A DNA stretch of 64,000 nt from Salvelinus alpinus. Lineage: Eukaryota > Chordata > Actinopteri > Salmoniformes > Salmonidae. Positions 1 through 21,502 of the stretch are shown in pieces. The first letter of the stretch is position 1. Every line of letters begins with the position of its first letter. The translations under genes and the position numbers were made by a program. The stretch lies in NCBI RefSeq assembly GCF_045679555.1, contig NC_092120.1, positions 12,947,805-13,011,804 of the forward strand. Reading direction: 5' to 3'. The notes below the pieces were generated by a model. The model worked only from the letters and a program-made list of their open reading frames with translations. It made no database searches and was not told the origin of the DNA.

Positions 1-2720
1 CACAGCTGTTAATGTGAAAAGGCTGGACTTGTCTTGGGAAGTTTATGTTTCTTCAGAATGGGGCAGGAACACATACTAAATTAGAAAAAGAACAGGTAGA
101 GATTTGTATTTGTTTACAATTCTGTTCAAATTCATGTTGAATTGCAGCTGAAGGGCTAGATTCGTCTCAAAGACCCCCGACTGAACAATAGTTGAATAAT
201 GCATAAGAAAGTTGTTAAGATTACACAAATACCCTGCAGTACCTTTGTTAGAGTTCAAAAATAATACTGCGGTTTTAATTTAATATTGTTTCTAGTTAAC
301 TCTATTCTCCATGTCGAAGTATGATAGCTGAAGTTTAGTACAGTACATAAGAGTAACAGTAAAATTAAGATCCCATGGCATTAACATATTTCATCAACAT
401 AACCACAAGGTATATAAAAAAGCTTTAAAGAAATTCAAATGGACATATATTTAATTCCATATATTTACCTTGAGGTGTAATTGATATAGAAATTTAAATA
501 ATGACTGTCTTATAAGATGAGGTGTAGCTTGATATATGCACCCAGTATATGAAGTACTCCACTTCCTTTAGTGGAGAAACAAAGATGGCGGTGAGATAAC
601 TCTTAGGGGGATGTCTATTTCATTAACTATTTTTTTCAATTGTTAGTGTTCTTTACAATATATTAAAGTAACCATAGAAACTCTGAACAGTTTTCTTCTC
701 TTTAAATGTACAACTCTTTATGCATTATGTATAACAATAATAGCACCCCTTTCAAGGAGTGATAGGAAATCCTTTAAATTGATGCACTTAAGCAATTATT
801 CCGATCTATCATAATCGCAAGATGAGCAAGTAATGCATTTAAATGTAAAATAAATTACCAGTGCACTCCTTTTACCTATTGGTTTATACATTTTAAAGTG
901 AGCTGGAAAGAATTTGTGAGAAGGTTTCACCGCAGTCTATATTTGAGTTCTTCCACATACATTTATAGAAAGCAACTTTAAAAAAAAAATATTATTACAG
1001 TTTCTTAAATCTATTTTGCTAACATGGGTTATTATTTCATAGAAAGACGGGGAATAAGTCAGTTTCTGGATGTTATTTATGAAAATCTCAAAATGAAGAA
1101 AACATGAGTAACCTCAAGAAATGTGTTTTTTAGTTAAAAATACAAGAAGTTAATATATTTCTAAACACAGGAAAGTTGGTTTCTGCTAACGGTAAAGAAA
1201 AAAAAAATGTTTTATTTATGAAAGTTATGGACTCACCTCCACTGTATTTCATTGTAAATGAAATAAGAGTTGATGTGGGTTCCCCATAGCTTATATTTTA
1301 ACTTCCGATATGCACTATTTCAAAGGACACCAGTGCATTCACATTGGAATTATGACAGAAAATAATATAATATTTTTAGGATTTGGAGGTATTTTAGTCA
1401 CTGAGCATCAATTCCGTGCCTCAATTACACATTTATTTCTTGCATCAGCACTCTTTCTCTATGCTGCTTGCTTACCTTTTCCCCTTTGACTAACCCCATA
1501 CTGACTGGCCCCATTACACATTTCCTCTGGAGTCTTAACTTGCTTTTATTAATCTCTAACTTTTTATGCTAACACAGCTTCAGTTGTGATTGCAATGCTG
1601 AGAACGAGTGATTCAGGTGTCCCGCAAGGGCACATGTAACGTATACAGATACACACACATTCATATGTCTACTACTTGGGACCCTTTGTGATTGGTAAGG
1701 CAAGAGAGGACATCATCAAAGCCTTAATGAATGATTACCTTAAAATTGGGCTTAAGTTTCGTGAAAACATGACAGGGTGAGAGCTGAGCTGAGTGATCAA
1801 TAGTTTAGCACATAGGCACACTGTGTAGTAGATCTATGGTAACCAGCCACACACACACCAACACATTCATATCCGTACTAGTTTGCATGTATCTTGTATG
1901 GTCACCTAGACTGGATAAACACCACAGATCCTATGTGTTTGGTTTTAACACAAGGGGTCTGGGGCTGGTTGTTCCTTGTAGATTTTCATAGTTGGCGCCC
2001 CTTCAGAAACAGAAAAAAAGGACAAGTATTTCAGGTGAAGCGAAGAGAGGCCGTTTCAGTCCCCATGTGACACTGTCAGTATTTTGTCCTTTTCATTTTC
2101 TCATCACAGTTCTATAAAAGGGGAGGAAAGCTTGGTTGTCATTCCATCACGTATGGATGAACCTAAAATTTATTTATTTCAATCCCAAAACTAGGTAGTT
2201 AAAAGTGAACATTTGTCGTACAATTCAACATGTCAGGACGGTATATTTTCCGCCACAACTGACTGAAGCACGGGGACTGAAATGACCTTCCAGCCTTCAC
2301 GTTGTCCTCTTCTGAAGGGGCCACCACAGTCTGACAGTTTGTCTTTGGTAGTGTTTCTTCAGATTCTCCCGGCAACGTAGAAGTGTTTCATACCGGTCTT
2401 ATAGTGGTCTTTGTGCATTAGTTTTGGGTCAGCATCTCCTGGCTTTAGTTTCTGGTTTCTCTGTGATCAGCGAGAGAGGGTTTGCCATGTGGCTGGCCGT
2501 CACTTTGATAAAATTTAAAAAAGTATTCTTTGAACTGTTACAGTGTGTCATGCCCGCAAGAGGCATGTGATATTGCAGGTTTATTTCTTAGCACATGTTT
2601 TTGTGAATAATTTTTGACATTTTATTATTGTATCTGCACCATATTAGTTTTGGTTTCTGTTATTTTTTCAAAGATTCAAGATGTATTGTAAATGTTTCTA
2701 ATAAAACAAAAATGAAATCA
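1..2720 (+). other. Probable 3' untranslated region of a plus-strand gene (mex3a by gene order)
   Basis: There is no meaningful reading frame here. The stretch is AT-rich, and a canonical poly(A) signal AATAAA lies at 2700-2705, preceded by T-rich sequence and followed by ordinary intergenic DNA. It therefore looks like the end of a long plus-strand 3' UTR. The neighbours rab25, lamtor2 and ubqln4 match human 1q22, where MEX3A lies convergent to RAB25, and MEX3 genes are known for long 3' UTRs. The mex3a assignment is inference from synteny; no coding sequence is inside the window. Confidence 0.4.
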
Positions 2721-4546
2721 TTTCCGATGGATGCTCTTTGCTTTGTCTTGAGTATTTTATAAAGTTGCAGTTGTGAAATGGCAAACATGTACCATAAGTG
2801 AAGTACCATACAGTAACTCCACAGTAAGTCATTTTTCATTGAAAAGTAGGCACATGGTTAAGGCATTAAATAAGAAGCAAGACTTAAGAAATTACATTTA
2901 TACATATGCAATCTAAATGTACACATGAGAATTAACATTTTAAAAACCTAACCTTCACCACCCAATTTACTATTGGGAATGCTACAAGGAAAAAAACTCA
3001 GCAGGATAATGACTGTTTACACTGTTGACCTTCGGCTGTGGTAATGGCACCCTGAAACTTTCCCCACACCTCCCCTCTAGCCAAACTAGCAGATCTATAA
3101 GGGCTAGTATCCTCCCTAGTGCTTACTCTTACCAACCTACTGACAGAACTACACACACCCAGAAAAGAGAGAAAATATAACCATACAAAGAGACCTGGGA
3201 AACTCTTAAGGGATATCCCAGAAGGCATGATACGGTTCCAGTTACATACAGTGGATAAGGGGTGGAGGAGTTAATTTACAGTAAAACAAGCCAACTTGTG
3301 TACATCAGAGACGCAGCAGCGGGCAAGGCTGAGTGCCCTTGCTACCCATCTCTTGCAACATGAGCTGTCCATCCATCTAGGACAGCAGGCCGCAGGGAGG
3401 GCTCAACTCAGAGACCATGGTATATGACCACTCCTCCAACCAATATCCCCTCATCACCCTCACATATCTCCAGTCACGGAGAAAGCGACAGCAAATCAGT
3501 TAAACCGGAAAAGGATGGTTCACGGTGATAAAGGATAACACCCAAAAGAGCAAGACTGCTTTGTTAGCAAAAAAGACATAGGCCTATGTGAGAAATATTG
3601 CTGTGCACAAAGTACTTTGTAATGGGTTTCAACAGGGAGGAGGAAAATGTTGATCACAAAAAAATCTGAAGAGCAAACTTTATTCTGTGTAAAGACGAAT
3701 AGGGAAGTCGAAGAGCACTGATAAAATGGACATGAAAAGTTCTCCAAGGACCCCCATTTTGTGCAGTTTAGATTGGCCTGACATTCGACCAGGAACATTT
3801 GGGATGAGATGGCTTAACTCCTCGTTTCCCCATTAGCCAAGAGTAGTTACATTTAATAACTCCATCATAAAAGGATTTGATTACCAGTGAAATCAAGAAC
3901 AAAAAGAGAGGACACCCGTCATATATAGTAAGCAGCTTAAGATCAAACCCACCCAGTGTTGCATGTTAGCACAAACAAGACCTCAATATAGTGTTAAATA
4001 AATATCATTGGGACAAACGCAAATACGTTTGGGAGGAGCTGCCTGACAATGGAGAGGTGGGGGGGGTTACACTTCAGTGAAGTCAGGTCTTCACTGCCGA
4101 ATCTTATTGCCCTTTTTCTGTGCTGGGGAATTGGGTGTGTTCACAGGCTTATTAAATTGAGCTGACAATGGGGGGGGGGGGGGGAATCAGTTCACAATGA
4201 GTGAGACAAAAACTGGAAAGATATGGCGGACCATACCCTAACATGCTAAATTTCTCAATTCATGTAAATTAATTCAATTCATGTCCTCTTTCATATTTAA
4301 AACCAATCAAGCCAAGGCGTAACCATAAAGCTTATTGAATTAGATGGGGACAGACTTCTCAGAGGAAACAATGCATTGAGGCTATGGAAACACTTGGTTG
4401 CCCCCCTTGGTCTCCCTGTCCTTCTGTCTCCCTATGCATCTCTCCACTTGTTTCTGTCTGCCTGTATCCTTGTCTCCAGGTTTCTCCTCCTCGTCTCCCA
4501 GTCCTCCCGCCCCGTCTACCCGTCTGTCCCTGACGGTGGTGAGGCC
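2721..4546 (-). other. Intergenic DNA and probable 3' UTR of the rab11a-like gene
   Basis: No gene is seen. The part next to 4547 should be the 3' UTR of the minus-strand rab11a-like gene. A minus-strand AATAAA is present at 3679-3684 and is a candidate poly(A) signal. A G run lies at about 4170-4184. The poly(A) choice is a guess. Confidence 0.35.
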
Positions 4547-12688
<8,142 letters not shown>

Positions 12689-13130
12689 TTCTTCAACGTT
12701 TCTACCTATATAAATGTGAAATGTTCAAACCCTCCCGTGGTGGTTTCTCTGTTCAATTCGACAAAACTTCTTGACCATTTATCTCGCGACCGACCGCTTC
12801 CTTAGAACGAACAACCGAATCAAAAAGGTACATTCGCACTATGTCAACACCTCTAATATATTATTCGACTATATGTAACCTATTTGACAGAAATTTTTAA
12901 AGACAACAAACTATCTTTCACAAACTTTCGACTCCTCTTCCCCACCACTTGTACTGTGCCATTTCCGAGCGACGTAACGTCGAGTCTCTAGCCCCGCCCT
13001 TTACCCAGTTTCGACTGGCCAATCGACGACTGATACCTGTCACTGACTTTCCTGTGATTGGTCTACATTGTTGTCATTCATGATTTGCCTCCACTGATCC
13101 TACTCATCGCTTCTTGGGTGACGTCTTCAG
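12689..13130 (-). promoter_or_regulatory. Probable promoter and 5' UTR of the rab11a-like gene
   Basis: The region upstream of the rab11a-like start codon is locally CpG-richer than its surroundings (about 12780-13030). It carries a CCAAT box (GGCCAATCGAC near 13016) and a CRE-like TGACGTCT at 13119-13126. Transcription start not determined; assignment is positional. Confidence 0.4.
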
Positions 13131-13159
13131 TCTCAAGCTTTCCCAGGTATGCTGATGCC

Positions 13160-13800
13160 GCGTTCAAAACACCTGGGACCTCGGAAATCTCCGACTTCGG
13201 ACTCCAGTGCGTTCAAGACAACTGGGAACTACTGCACACAGCTCGGACACCCATGCATACCCCACAAGACATGCCACCAGAGGTCTCTTCACAGTCCCCA
13301 AGTCCAAAACAGACTATGTGAGGCCACTACGTAGAGCCATCACTACAATGAACTCTAGTCCACATCAAGTACTCATGCCAGCAGTAAAATTTGATTTAAA
13401 AAAACAGATAAAATACATCTTATGGAACAGCATGTGAAGCAACACACATATAGACACATGCGTACAAACACACGATAACATACAAACCCTGTACACATGG
13501 ATTTTGTGTTATATATATGTGGTAGTAGAGGCCTGAGGGAACACACTTAATATGTTATGAATGTATTGTAATGTTTTTAAAATGTATAACTAGCTAATGT
13601 GGAATCATAATAAATACAAATACAAAACTCGGAAAAAACGAGTTCCGACTGGGAAAAATATTTTTGAACGGTCATCCAACTCGAAATTCCAGGTCGGGAA
13701 CTCGGGCCTCTTTTTACAGCTCCGACTTTCGACCTGAAGATCACTGACGTCAGGATTTGAACAAATTTTTTCCGGGTTCCCAGTTGTCTTGAAAGCACCA
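13160..13800. repeat. Interspersed repeat split by a truncated LINE 3' end
   Basis: The left piece (GCGTTCAAAACACCTGGGAC..., 13160-13230) and the right piece (AACTCGGAAAAAACGAGTTC..., 13626-13800, ending CAGTTGTCTTGAAAGCACCA) are parts of one familiar repeat. The 395 bases between them end in AATAAATACAAATACAAA, which is the tail of a salmonid LINE. The sequence AACT is found on both sides and may be the target duplication. Confidence 0.6.
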
Positions 13801-14928
13801 TGAGCCTCAGGTTTAATTGATCCTTGGCACGGTATCATAATGACGCCACGTGAACTGTAGGCTATGCTTATGCAGCTAAATATATGCAATTAATATATAC
13901 TTCTTTGTCAATCTGGATGTTGGCCTATCAGCCTATTTATTGTATTTTTTGCACCTTGGGTCTGAAAAAAGCACTACAAATTAAATGTATTATGATTATT
14001 ATAGGTTTAGCCAAGGGCTACTTATGAGATCAATATGGTCAATGTCTGATCATTAATGGGATAACTTCATTAGATTCAAAAGTGATCCCCACAGATGGAA
14101 AATGTAGGCTATTCCATTATATTCTCATCTATCAGTTGCTGTTTGTGTATTATACTTATTGGCATATGCATTTTTAGATGTATTATAATGGAATGTGTGT
14201 ATGATGGATTGGCTATTATTGTGAAGGAAATCAAATGTAAAAAGTGATAATTAAAAGGCAAGCAATAATGAACCTAGCATTTGAGTGCAAAAAAATATTC
14301 CTGTATTGTTGTAAAATCACCTCACAATAAGAATAAGCCGTTTTGGAACAATTTAAGCATAAAATAAAACAATGACATGTTACTGTACATTAAGTAAACA
14401 GAGCACAAACAACAGTGACAGCAAATTTAATTAATCAAGCTTTGTGTAAAATTATAAACATGGTTTTGGCACCTGTTGTCAAACCTCACAGTCACTAAAA
14501 ATACAAATATTCTGTACATCAGTTGACTACCTTTTTTTCAAAAAAATGTGTATCCTTCCAAGCAAAGTTGAATCTTAAAAGTTTACACAAAATCTTTGTT
14601 TGAGACATTTTTTATATTCAAATGATTTCTGGATTCTTTGGGGAAATGTATCATGGACATCCAGCCATGTACATACATACACATTACATCATCTTTAGGA
14701 ATGGAAAACTCATTCTGTCTGCCACCATGTAAATGTGTCACATCAAAGTGGTCTTGCTCGGCATCATTCTTTTCAATCAGATGTGCACACTTTTGGCACA
14801 ATAACTAGAGGAAGATGGAGTGCTCTATACCACATGAGGTCGTAATAGGGGTGGGTGGGTCAGGCAGCTCCATACTGCTCGACAGTCACCCCTTTTAGCC
14901 ACCCCCCCACACTGGGTGGTTTGTCCCA
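13801..14928 (-). other. Intergenic DNA between the rab11a-like gene and rab25
   Basis: AT-rich sequence with no gene. It should include the 3' UTR of minus-strand rab25 next to 14929; the poly(A) site was not decided. Confidence 0.4.
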
Positions 14929-17900
14929 TCAGAGGTTCGTACAGCAGGGCTTCTTCTCTTCAGGGTCGCCTGCAGCTCTGGGGACAGGGCTGGCCAGAGA
15001 CACGGCACTAATGGACCCCCGGGTCACCTCTTTACTGCTCACCTTCCTGTGGATCTCTGATGGAATAGGCACAGGGATACAGTATGAATTCTGGTGCAAC
15101 AAACAGTGACAAAAAAACATTGACCACAAACTGCCAGTGACACAACTGCTTACACAAAACAAATGTGGCACAAGCATTTTGTTCTGCAATGCCAACTTTC
15201 CACTCAGTTTTACGGATGAATTACTGAGCATTGATTGCGCTACTATTACACCAAAAAAACAAGGTTAGCTAGAGAGCTAAAAACAAACAAATCGATAATA
15301 GGGTTGGTACTGTAAATATATAAAGTAAATTACCTCCAAGGACATTTTGGAATGCCGTCTCAACGTTTGTGGACTCCAAGGCTGATGTCTCTAAGAACAA
15401 TAGGCCATTCTTTTCTGCAAAGAGCAAGAATTACAGAGTATTTTCTCATAATTTAGGTTTGTCAAATTTGGGGTGAACTAGTGACTCAAGCCCAGTGCTT
15501 GACATGGACTAAAATAGACTCTGGTACTCATTTTGGGTGCCGGTACTGTTTATATTTACAGTAGGTGCAGGAGCTCAACAATACCTTTGAACTAATATTC
15601 TATTTGAGGAACAGGAGCTCAAGCAGTAGAACATTTGAGGTGCCGGTATTCAGCTCCCAAGTCAAGCACTGCTCAAGCCTTGGACCAATAAGTTTGGACC
15701 AATAAAGTCTATTGGCCGATTGGCTGTTGTGAATATTAATATATTAGCAATGCAAAACCACAATTCACTATATAAGGGAACAACATTTTGAAGTTAAATG
15801 CTTTGTGTTTATCCTAGGATATATTCATTGTGCCTGGCAGCTGTACCCGCAAAGTCCTTGGCCTCCTCAGTGGGCACTGATCGCTCTGACCCCAGATCAG
15901 TTTTGTTGCCCACCAGCATGACTACGATGTGAGGGTCTGCATGATCATAGAGCTCCTTAAGCCAGCGCTCCACACTCTCATAGGTCAGATGCTTGGTGAT
16001 GTCATAGACCAGTAGCGCTCCGACAGCTCCTCTATAATAACTAGGTAGAAAATATGAAAGCAAAAGAGGTGATGAGATAAGTCAACACCTTACCAATAAC
16101 CTGATGTTTTTATTCATATTGATACAGTATGTGATGGGTGATGCCTCTGAGTATCCATATCCCATGTTTCTCTTGAAATGCCATGTAGGCCTCCATAGTA
16201 TGATACATGATTGAACCGACGAAAGATTTATAATATTCTAATAGACTTGTTTTTTGATTACAGAAAGACATTTCTAGGGAAGGAAATGTACATGAGGGAA
16301 TTATTCAGTAAAGTAATTACTAAACTCTGGACAGAGAAGAACTAATCCTGCAGTGGTATAGCATATCCTCAGATTTGTCTTGTCATTAAATTGAATGGAC
16401 ACAGTTTTATTGTTTTGAAACGTGTTTCCATGCCATTAACCCTTCCAGAATCTTTACAAAAGTCAGAGAAGAAGTCAGAGAAGAAACATGTTTGAGTCTG
16501 GATGTTTATTGAGTATGTCCAGCCAAATGGATATTTAGACCAAAATGCACAAGTAGTAAATGACTGGAACAGTGAACCTGCTGTTTGTTCCTCCAGGCTA
16601 TCTGGGAAAAATGTGAAACCAGTGCCTGTCCACGTGGCGTGTTTGGGCCTATAATACCACCCAAGATACCCACACAATAGTGAGAAATGGTCCCTTTGTG
16701 TGTGTACGTGGGTCCACAGTTTCACCCAGAGTACTCACGCGGAGGTGATGGCCCTGTACCGCTCCAGCCCAGCCGTGTCCCAGATTTGAGCCTTGATGAT
16801 GAGACTTTTCAGTTCAATTGTGCGTGTGCTGAACTCCACCCCGATGGTGGTGCGGCTGTCGTGGTTGAACTCGTTCTTGGTGAAGCGGGAGAGCAGGTTG
16901 CTCTTGCCAACGCCGGACTCACCTATCAGAACCACTGGAGAAGAAAGAAGGGGGAGCGAGAGGAGGGAATGAGTTCTAGTGCACCAGAAAGATGTTTGAA
17001 TATGTGCTTTACATCCCCAGTGACTCCCTATTATGTGAATGAATGGTATGTCTATCATCTAGAAAGGGGACTAGGCGTGTTTCATCCTAGACATAGAACA
17101 CTTTATTTTGCCATAGTGCAGACGCACAATAGTATCAGGCGTAGAACCTCAAGGTGCCATTTCAGGGCACAACACATATGGAATTACAATAATGAGAGTA
17201 AGTAATGGTTTTTACACACAAAACAATGATTCTTCAATGTATCTCTTTCTTTACTGTTATAATCTCACTCATGTCATCCCATTGATTAATACCAACTCAT
17301 AATTACAATAAGGCTGCTCCCTGAACTTCATGCACATAGTGTAACTCTTAGGTGAGGCCTAGGTGTGTCCTCAAACAGCCCACTCAATTTCACTAACCCT
17401 ACCCTAAACCCTCAGTCTTAGTCTGCTGCTCATTGTTCCCATTATATCATTAGGACTCTCTTCACAATGATGTTCTATGACAGAAACAGCACCACACCCG
17501 TGCAAATGGTTACTGGGCTAATTATGTTAAGTGAGGAATGTAGAACAAACCATCTGAGAAGTAGCATCAAAATCATGGCTCAGGTGTCTTTAAAATGAAT
17601 TATCATGCTTGTTCGTATTAATTATAATCCAGGAAATGGGAGCTAATATGTTATTATTATGCTGTGTAGGTTAAGAGATATGTAGTATATATAGTGATGG
17701 GTCAGTTGTTGAAGAGAACCAAAGGAGAACCAGCGAGGATGGGATTTATTGCATTGCTCTTGGGGAATTTCCTGTAATGAAACAGGCCTTCAAAAGAGGA
17801 AACGACTAAAAAAATCTGGTGGTACAGTTTACGCTGATACTTCCCTATATCTATCTTGCTGTGAGCAATCAGTCTACTGAGTCCAAACAGAAGAGGTACA

Positions 17901-20284
17901 AGGAACAATGAAGCCCCCTTGTATGTTTCAGTGACTCATGTGTTTGCTTATAGAGTGTGAGCAGCTGACTCAGAAAGCCAGCCTTGGCTTACTTGACAAA
18001 CATATAGGAAAATATGACCACAACACACAATAACACCATGATTTCAACACAGCCGACTGAGCTGAGCCAAACACCAATTCCTGCTTTAATCTCAACCATG
18101 AGAATGTGAGCTGAACCAAGATAGGCATCCAAGTTCCATGACGCACCAGTAAGGAAGATCTAAGTAGTAAGTACCCAGGAAACCAAGAATGTGAAAAAGA
18201 GCAGTGTGCAGAAGGTTAAAAAAAAGTGACATGTTTATTTAGTACAGTCACCTAATACATATTATATTTATTGCCCTCCAAACCACAAGTGGGGATAAGA
18301 TTTTGTAACTTTTATTTAACTAGGCAGGTCAGTTAAGAACAAAATCTTATTTACAATGACAGCCTAGGAACAGTGGGTTAACTGCCTTGTCCAGAGGCAG
18401 AACGACAGATTCTTACCTTGTCAGCTCTGGGATTCAATTTAGCAACCTTTTGGTTACTGGCCCAACGCTCTAACCACTAGGCTACCTGCTGCCCCAAATA
18501 TGCAAGTATATGCAAGTATTGATTCTCTTCCCAGCATGCTGATTTATGCTACAGAGCTTTTAACAGGCAATACGTTATTTTTCAAAAGCAAAAATGTTGG
18601 GGTCATTCCTGTTCATGTTCCCAGATTTACATTATAAAGCAACTATCCGGTTTCTGGTCTCTGAACCTAAGTTAGATTTAACCTGAGGTGTAAAACAGGC
18701 AGCAGGAAAGAATGTTTGCGAGATGTTCTACTTTGGTTTGTTTTGGCTAATTGTTCACTCCATTGGCAGATCATTGTTCTGCTTTTAGTTTTTAGTAGGT
18801 GAGATGAAAATGTGGCCATTTCCCCTCCCATACTCAGTAACCTCTTATGCAAACAAAACCCCTGGTTTCCATGGCAAATAGGACAAGAGGCCTTGAAGCA
18901 CTCTACTGGCCTGGTTTGACTTTATTCTGAGGAAAAAGGGGATTATGTAAATTGCAGAAAAAACTCCTCCTCATGTAATAATTCAGTTTTACTTCAATTG
19001 ATTTATGACTGAGCAGTTCCCTCAGCTTATTTAGATACAAAAGCTGCATTTACTTTTAGACAATCAAAGCAGGGAATCATTTAGATTTTACTTCATTATG
19101 TCTGGATGGTTTCAAAAATAAAAAGTTATAGTAGAATGAATGGCAGAAACTTACATGTGGATCAGTGAAAACACACAAAATTTGACTTCGTCACCTTCCC
19201 CCTGGCCCAACCAACTGGGTTTTCTTGTTTCCCTACCGACAAATCACTTCACCTCATCATGCACAACATCACCTTCTCTACCATGCCTGCAGCGTATAGG
19301 ACTTAGTAGGTCATTTAGTGTAACAGTACACATGTTTCTCTAGTGTGACTATAGACATAATGGAAAGAGTGATAGGCTCAAACATTCAGGAACGTGTTTT
19401 CCTGGAATGACATTGACAAGCTTGTGAAACTCACCACAATATCAGTTGGGGGTCGAGAATGTATTCAGTTAAAGAGAAATAGCATTCAAGTTCATAGAAA
19501 TAGCAACATTCTTGAAGTAGCACTGTCTTGACTTGTAAAATACAGTAGCTTATTAATGAACCTCAAGGTTAGAAGCATTCTTCAAAGTACTGGATAAAAC
19601 TCCTAGACCTGGGCCTGTATCCACAAACTGTCCCAGAGTGGGAGTGCTGATCTAAGATCTGTCCATACAGGATTATTCATCATGACCTAAAATGCTAAAC
19701 CAATCCTAGATCAGCACTCCTACTCTGAGACGCCCTGCACTACAGGACTGGCGTAAACATAATTGCCAATATTTATTGAGTGCATGCACTATGCAAGACA
19801 ACTTGCTTCTGAAACAGGGTGTGTCCTAGACTTTTTCTGTAATTTCAACACAGGTGAGAGTGACCTGCATCCTATCTGTGTGGTAGATGTGTTACTAACA
19901 ATCTACTGTGTGCTTTTGATACTGTGCTGGCACTTAGCTTCTAGCCTTAGCATACACACAGTAAGTGACAGAACCCAATGGTTGTCTGTACTGAACAACA
20001 CTGCACTAGCTCTAACTACAGAAAAAGTAGGTTTCAGAGTCACTCTGTTGACATATACACTATATCATTATTGTGGCTCAGTTAGTAGAGCATGGCACCT
20101 GCAATGCCAGGGTTAGGAGTTTGATTCCCATAGAGGACCAGTAAGCAAAAAAAGTCTGACAATGCATGCAATCACTACTGAATAAGAGTGTCTGCTACAT
20201 TATGTAAAGGACATCAATCTGTTAAATGTGAAAGAACATGGACTCACCCTTAAAGACAAAGTTGTAGGCCTCATCTGAACCCAT
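14929..20284 (-). CDS. rab25: Rab25 small GTPase (five coding exons, complete)
   Basis: Epithelial Rab11-subfamily GTPase acting in apical recycling endosomes. Coding exons in transcript order: 20248-20284, 16739-16934, 15847-16040, 15334-15414 and 14929-15056. All have GT-AG borders and give 211 residues (human RAB25 is about 213). Motifs: GESGVGKS (17-24), Thr in SRTTIGVEF, and WDTAGLE (64-70), where Leu replaces the catalytic Gln. That Leu is the hallmark of RAB25, linked to low GTP hydrolysis. Next come NKTD, ETSAL and a C-terminal CCTNL prenylation motif. The start [12 protein letters not shown] matches the MGNGTEEDYNFVFK type. The exon lengths 196, 194 and 81 are identical to those of the adjacent rab11a-like gene, so the two are ancient tandem relatives. 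Introns hold a SINE (18301-18495), a MITE (19606-19740) and a second SINE (20071-20210). No disruption seen. Teleosts have more than one rab25 copy and I cannot say which this is. Confidence 0.95.
18301..18495 (-). repeat. tRNA-derived SINE (HpaI/SmaI-type head) in rab25 intron 1
   Basis: Read on the minus strand it starts GGGGCAGCAGGTAGCCTAGT, followed by box-A and box-B-like sequences and a tail GCCTAGTTAAATAAAAGTTA. This is the layout of salmonid tRNA-Lys-derived SINEs. The sub-family is not certain. Confidence 0.8.
19606..19740. repeat. Palindromic MITE in rab25 intron 1
   Basis: The left arm reads CCCAGAGTGGGAGTGCTGAT and is answered on the right by ATCAGCACTCCTACTCTGAG; the inner arms AAGATC/TCCTAGATC also pair. 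A short non-coding foldback element. Confidence 0.75.
20071..20210 (+). repeat. tRNA-derived SINE in rab25 intron 1
   Basis: The head TGGCTCAGTTAGTAGAGCAT resembles box A and GGAGTTTGATTCCC resembles box B of a tRNA. The tail (ACTACTGAATAAGAGTGTCT) is the usual teleost SINE ending. It is diverged from its tRNA parent and is not a functional tRNA gene. Confidence 0.75.
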
Positions 20285-21502
20285 GATGTACCCCTTCAGT
20301 GGTGCCACAATGTGAAGCCTTGTCTTCAAGTCCAGCTCTCAAAGTGTGAGGGGAGAAAGGAAAGATGACACTGGCCCAGAAGCCACTCACCCTAATCTTC
20401 AGATTTAAAAGAGCTGCACAAATACTTTGCAAGTCACCTGTCCCCCTCTATGTTTAATATAAACTTAGATTGTTTATAAGGAACTTGCTCCGCTGTGTCA
20501 TAAGGTAGTTCTGCTGAGGAATGATGGGGGTTGGGGGAGTGGCTTGGTGTAAGTCTATGGCAGGTTGAACAGGTAGAACAGCATGAGCAACTGTATGAAA
20601 ACAATTGCTACATGCCACCTGCTGGACAAACCAAATTATTGTCTTCAGGAAATTACTGTTTCCCTATCCCTTTTTCATGGTGAGAGAAAATCATAGCTTC
20701 CTCTGAGGTGTATTCACTATGAACCAAACGGAAGCAAACGAAACAGGGAGGGACCTACCTGCCAAATAGAACCTAATTGTTGCAAAACTGTTTCCATTGC
20801 AAAACATTTTGCTACAGTATGCAACTAATGAATAAACCAACCCCTGGTTCTGTTCATTTCAAACCAGGAACACAAAGCAACAGTAAAAGGGACCTAGAAA
20901 CAGTGTTGATAATGGTCTGAATTGTCAAACAGAAATATATCAGTAAGAACAATACTGTCAAACAATTGACAAGGTGATGCAATCTTAGGTCTGTTCAGCA
21001 AACCTGTAACGCAAAAAAACAACTTGGTACCCCTGGAACTAAAAATCAAACATATAAATCAAACACATAAAACCATTTATGTTTCCATTGAAAAAAAACA
21101 ATAGTATATGGATAGCCTGTTACAAAGGGATATCATACATTTTATTGCGTGGCAGCAACAGACAAATGTAAGATTCTGACTAGGGTAAACAGTGAATGCC
21201 TTAAAGTTAATGTGTCAGCATGTTCAGCAGTCCTCTTGAATCTCAAAGACTTACATAGCCAGCCTTACACAATGTATGAGCTTGACTTTTGAACTGCATG
21301 CCACAAAAGGACAAATTACTAAAAACTCAAGCATTAAGTTAGAGCATATTGAGTATAAATATAGTAATCAGAAGATAAATACTCAGTTCATTCATACACA
21401 GATTGCAGTGGTTCATGAAGACCAGGTGAAGCATTCACATCAGCAAGTTCATGTATTTTCAGGGGAGACAAAATTGAAGACAACGCTCCAGCCAGACTTC
21501 CC
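20285..21502 (-). other. Intergenic DNA between rab25 and lamtor2
   Basis: No gene. It contains the presumed rab25 promoter on its left side and the lamtor2 3' UTR on its right. A minus-strand AATAAA at 21141-21146 is a candidate lamtor2 poly(A) signal, about 360 bases past the stop codon. Confidence 0.45.

Noticed and set aside
13058-13437. Overlapping short plus-strand frames upstream of the rab11a-like gene
   Set aside because: They fall in a repeat and LINE tail and differ in every frame; no conserved protein.
15809-16063. Extension of rab25 exon 3 beyond 15847 (reading [12 protein letters not shown])
   Set aside because: The donor GTACAG after GACTTTGCGG gives the correct Rab junction with exon 4; the extension is intron.
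20071-20150. Possible tRNA gene
   Set aside because: Box A and box B are present, but the cloverleaf is diverged and a SINE tail follows.
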